In this document: piece by piece, positions 61,115 to 64,000 of the stretch | Position numbering within the stretch: the stretch's first letter is position 1 | Layout: each line of letters begins with the position of its first letter | Assembly: GCA_016719295.1 (NCBI GenBank) | Contig: JADKAF010000001.1 | Coordinates: forward strand, 1,364,001 to 1,428,000 | Source: Planctomycetota bacterium | GTDB lineage: Bacteria > Planctomycetota > UBA1135 > JADKAF01 | Direction of reading: 5' to 3' | DNA: 64,000 nucleotides | Made by a program: the position numbers and the translations under genes | Notes under the pieces: model-generated | Seen by the model: the letters and a program-made list of their open reading frames with translations, nothing else | What the model was told of the DNA's origin: nothing | Database searches by the model: none

Positions 61115-63010
61115 TCAGCGTTTCGCCGCGGCTGCTTGCGCTGCGGCAGCCGCCGCAGCCCCGAGCCACGCGGCATCGCGGGCCGGATCTCCGGCGCCGC
61201 CCTCGGTCATCCACTGCCAGGCCTCGGTCCCGAGCAGGCGTCCGGCGATCCAGCCGAAGCGCGCTTGATCATCGGGCGTGGTCGCCGTGAGCAGCCCCGC
61301 GCGCAGGATCTCGGTCGCGCGCTCGCGGCCCAGGCGATCGAGCAGCGCCGCCGCGGCGATCAGCGCGCCATCGGTGTCGAGCCGACGCAGCGCGTCCTCG
61401 AGCAAGCTCAGCCCCCGCGGCTTCTGCGCGCGCGCGAGCGCCGCGCCGAGCGCGCGGTCATAGCTCCACGCCGCACCGCGCGGCCATCCCGACGCGAGCG
61501 CCGGAGGAACATCGGTCGCGTCCGCGAGCAAGCGCTCGATCGCGAGCGCCCCCCACGCGGGCGGCACGTCCTCGGCCAGCAGCGGGAAGAGCGTCATCAG
61601 ATCGCGCGCGCCCCAGGCCCACGCGAGGCGCGAGACGTCGTACGGGGAGAAGCCCTCAGAGTGCTCCGTGATCCACGGCCGCTGACGCCGAGCGGCTCCG
61701 GTCGCGAGCAGGGCATCGAGCGCCACTCGCCGCTCGGAGCCTCCGGCCTCGAGCGCGCGAGCGAAGACGATCTCGAGCGGCTGGACATCGCCGCACGCGA
61801 TGCGCGCCGCGAAGACGAAGGAGCTCACCTCGCGCGATGGATGGGCGAGCTCGGAGAGCAAGCCGAGCGCTTCCGCGCGCGCGGTGCGCCCGAGGATCAC
61901 CAAGGCGGCGAGAGCATCCTCGCGCCGCAGCGCCTCGAAGCCGCGACGGAGCGAGAGGCCCGCGGAGAGATCACCGCCGACCATCAACGCGGCCGCGCGC
62001 CAGGGCGCGTCCTTGGGCAAGCGCTCGCGCAGCTCGACGACGGACTGCACCGTGTCGTCGCTGCACGCCGGCGAGAGCAAGGCATCGCGCACCAGCGTCG
62101 AGCGCGCAGGCTCGAGCAGCCCGCGATCGGGGAACAGCACCGCGGGGGCATTCTCGGCGAGGAGTCGCGCGAGCAAGTCGGCCGAGATGCCCCGCGCGCA
62201 GACCGCCCCGACGTGCGGGGCGAGCGCGCTGCGCCCCTCCGCGCGCAGCGCGGCGAGCGCAACCTCGCGCAGGAACGCCGCGTCCGCCCGCAGCTCCTCT
62301 TCAGCGACGGCGCGCCCGGGGCGCCCATCGACGAGCCCGTGGCGCAGCGCGGCGCGGAAGCGCTCGTCGGCCCACGCGCCCGAGATGCGATTCCACCGCG
62401 GCTCGGCGCCCGAGCTCGCGACGTCGAGCACGGCGAGCTCGTCCGCGCTCAGCACTTCGCGGCCGAGCACGCGAGCAGGGAGCTGTCGCGCCGTGGAGCG
62501 CGCACAGACGAGGATGGCGGCTTCGCGCAGTGCGGGATCGGCCGATTCGAGAGCGGAGACGAGCTCTTCCTGGTCGGCCGCGGTCCCGCTCTGCACATAG
62601 CCGAGGAGCAGCGCGCGCCGCTCCTCGCTCGCGCGCCGCGCAGCCATCGCACGCAGGACCTCGGGGGGCGCTTCGATGCGTCCGGAGACGCGCGCTTCCG
62701 ACCACGCGAGCAAGCCGTCCGGCGAGAGCTGCGCCGCGATCGCGGCATCGACGCGCGAGACGCTCGCGGGCTCGAAGGACGCTCGCGCGCGTCGTGAGCG
62801 CCAGCGCTCGATCTCTCCCAGGTCGCGCCGATCGCGCGGAGCGCTCGCGGCGCCCGAGCCGGCGCCCTGTTCCTCAGGCTCGCCGACACCCGGGGCCACC
62901 TCCTCCGGCGCGCCGCAAGAGGCGAGCGCGATGAGGGCGAGACCCATCCCCCGCCGCGCCGCGCGGCAGCGCGGCGCATCCGGAGGGCTTGCCTGCCGCA
63001 CGGAGCTCAT
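61115..63010 (-). CDS. HEAT-like repeat lipoprotein
   Basis: 631 residues. A lipobox LASC (in GLALIALASCGAPEE; Cys at about 32) after an Arg-rich start indicates a lipoprotein anchored to a membrane. A Gly/Pro/Glu linker follows, then long Ala/Leu/Arg-rich helical repeats with HEAT-like texture (DALLATGAARRQRP, LLEDALRRLDTDGALIAAAAL). The final stretch is an Ala-rich helix with AAAAAAAQAAAAKR. No enzymatic motif is visible. It lies four bases after the phosphohexomutase stop and 11 bases before the next gene, so it belongs to that unit. Confidence 0.8.
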   Translation of the reverse strand: MSSVRQASPPDAPRCRAARRGMGLALIALASCGAPEEVAPGVGEPEEQGAGSGAASAPRDRRDLGEIERWRSRRARASFEPASVSRVDAAIAAQLSPDGLLAWSEARVSGRIEAPPEVLRAMAARRASEERRALLLGYVQSGTAADQEELVSALESADPALREAAILVCARSTARQLPARVLGREVLSADELAVLDVASSGAEPRWNRISGAWADERFRAALRHGLVDGRPGRAVAEEELRADAAFLREVALAALRAEGRSALAPHVGAVCARGISADLLARLLAENAPAVLFPDRGLLEPARSTLVRDALLSPACSDDTVQSVVELRERLPKDAPWRAAALMVGGDLSAGLSLRRGFEALRREDALAALVILGRTARAEALGLLSELAHPSREVSSFVFAARIACGDVQPLEIVFARALEAGGSERRVALDALLATGAARRQRPWITEHSEGFSPYDVSRLAWAWGARDLMTLFPLLAEDVPPAWGALAIERLLADATDVPPALASGWPRGAAWSYDRALGAALARAQKPRGLSLLEDALRRLDTDGALIAAAALLDRLGRERATEILRAGLLTATTPDDQARFGWIAGRLLGTEAWQWMTEGGAGDPARDAAWLGAAAAAAAQAAAAKR

Positions 63011-63014
63011 CGCG

Positions 63015-64000
63015 TCAGACGGGCTCGCCGAGCAGCGACAGCAGCTCGCGCTTCTTCGCCGCCAGCGTCTCGGGTCGACGGGCCTCGAGGTTCAAGCGCA
63101 CGAGCGGCTCGGTGTTCGAGGGCCGCAAGTTGAACCACCACCAATCGGCATCGCCGAGCTTGCCGAAGGTGACGGTGGCGCCGTCGAGATCGCTCGCCGC
63201 TCCGCCCTTCTGCACGTACAGCGCGCGGATCTCGGCGATCTTCTCCTTCGGGTGCTCGACCTCGAAGTTGAGCTCGCCCGTCGCGTGATAGCGCGGTAGC
63301 TCGGCGACGAGCTGAGAGAGCGATTTCTTGCTCTCCGACATCATGCGCAGCACGAGGAACGCCGCGATCTCGGCCGAATCGGCATAGAAGTTCTCGCGGA
63401 AGTAGTAGTGCCCCGAGAGCTCGCCGCCGCAGACGCCGCCTTCCTTCCGCAGCGTCGCCTTCATGAAGGAGTGGCCGACGCGCTCGCAGAGGGGCTTCCC
63501 GCCGGCCTTCGAGATCACCTCCGGCACGGCCCACGAGGAGCGCAGGTCGTAGACGATGCCCGAGCCCGGGCTCGTCTTCAGCAGCTCGCGCGCGATGAGC
63601 GCGGTGACGATGTCGTTGCCCACCGGCTCGCCGTGCTCGTCGACGAACGCGCAGCGATCCGCGTCGCCGTCGAACGACAGCCCGACGTCCAGCTTCTCCT
63701 TCCGCACGAGCGCCTGCAGGTCGTGCAGGTTCTCGAGCTTCAGCGGATTGGCCTCGTGGTTCGGGAAGGTGCCATCGGGCTCGAAGTAGAGCCGCGAGGT
63801 CTTCAGCATGGGCAAGCGGTCGAGGATCTTCGGCAGCGTGAAGCCGGCCATGCCGTTCGCGCAGTCGATGCCGACCTTCAGCGAGGCGAGCCCACCGGCG
63901 AAGCGCAGCACGTGCTGCACGTAGCCGTCGAGCATGTCGCGCGTCTCGATCGTGCCCGGCTTCGCCGCCTTCGGCAGCTCGGTGGCGACGAGCTTCTCGA
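63015..64000 (-). CDS. Phosphomannomutase/phosphoglucomutase, 5' truncated
   Basis: About 328 codons are present; the start is outside the window. The metal-binding loop is LSFDGDADRCAF and the sugar-binding GGELSGHYYF and the C-terminal phosphate-site motif RPSNTEPLVRLN are typical of bacterial alpha-D-phosphohexomutases (ManB/AlgC type). The serine phosphate site lies in the missing part. It would interconvert mannose- or glucose-1-phosphate and the 6-phosphate. It is transcribed towards the HEAT-like lipoprotein gene, SAM adenosyltransferase and arginase. Confidence 0.92.
   Translation of the reverse strand, partial: EKLVATELPKAAKPGTIETRDMLDGYVQHVLRFAGGLASLKVGIDCANGMAGFTLPKILDRLPMLKTSRLYFEPDGTFPNHEANPLKLENLHDLQALVRKEKLDVGLSFDGDADRCAFVDEHGEPVGNDIVTALIARELLKTSPGSGIVYDLRSSWAVPEVISKAGGKPLCERVGHSFMKATLRKEGGVCGGELSGHYYFRENFYADSAEIAAFLVLRMMSESKKSLSQLVAELPRYHATGELNFEVEHPKEKIAEIRALYVQKGGAASDLDGATVTFGKLGDADWWWFNLRPSNTEPLVRLNLEARRPETLAAKKRELLSLLGEPV

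Overview
The window is a high-GC chromosomal segment of a Gram-negative-type bacterium, most likely a member of the Planctomycetota. The main pointers are a secreted FG-GAP beta-propeller protein with the C-terminal beta-domain common in deep-branching planctomycetes, a second secreted protein with what looks like a divergent copy of that domain, a DUF1570-like secreted metallopeptidase, DUF4388 and CHAD proteins and a stand-alone McsB-type kinase. Myxococcota is the main alternative. I see no rRNA, tRNA, CRISPR array, insertion sequence or prophage. About 53 genes are supported, densely packed, with many start/stop overlaps of the ATGA or GTGA type. Most long open frames antisense to these genes are artefacts of high GC.

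Layout. 1-8.0 kb: the end of a RhaEW-type aldolase/dehydrogenase, a MobA-like nucleotidyltransferase, a HEAT-like secreted protein, a 1,183-residue DUF4388-TM-PEGA-propeller protein and a secreted planctomycete-type protein. 8.0-13.3 kb: a minus-strand operon dgcN-dgcA-cca (D-glutamate or murein-peptide metabolism plus tRNA end repair), a frameshifted M23 peptidase, and dapD. 13.1-18.7 kb: a membrane protein, cytidine deaminase, a DUF669-like protein, a single-domain response regulator and groES-groEL, closed by a 20-bp perfect terminator stem. 18.7-29.9 kb: minus-strand genes for the FG-GAP protein, the DUF1570-like peptidase, an HDOD protein, a paired active/inactive M16 peptidase, a pseudouridine synthase, manA, recN and a small HTH protein with a long leader.

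30.3-44.4 kb: a secreted protein, nagA-rsmD, then a plus-strand run of FHA-VWA protein, Lon-like protease and CHAD protein; PilZ and gluQ meet tail to tail; then an LPG-synthase-like membrane protein, an unknown helical protein and a two-domain fasciclin protein. 44.4-56.3 kb: a BatA-like protein and a DUF58 protein coupled behind a dihydroorotase homologue that has lost its metal ligands; a divergent SpoIIE-type phosphatase and STAS-PilZ protein (a likely partner switch); an M61 peptidase coupled to a NUDIX hydrolase; a HAD homologue without its catalytic aspartates; a lipoprotein; and McsB. 56.4-64 kb: an SLC13/TrkA-C permease, a threonine-dehydratase-like enzyme, arginase coupled to a SAM hydroxide adenosyltransferase, a HEAT-like lipoprotein and a truncated phosphohexomutase.

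The most unusual items are a two-copy intergenic repeat of about 160-190 bp (near 21.6 kb and 38.9 kb) with inverted ends, three enzyme homologues stripped of catalytic residues (dihydroorotase, HAD, M16), a palindrome sitting inside a promoter-like spacer upstream of the small HTH gene, and the one-base frameshift immediately before the HLHF motif of the M23 peptidase.
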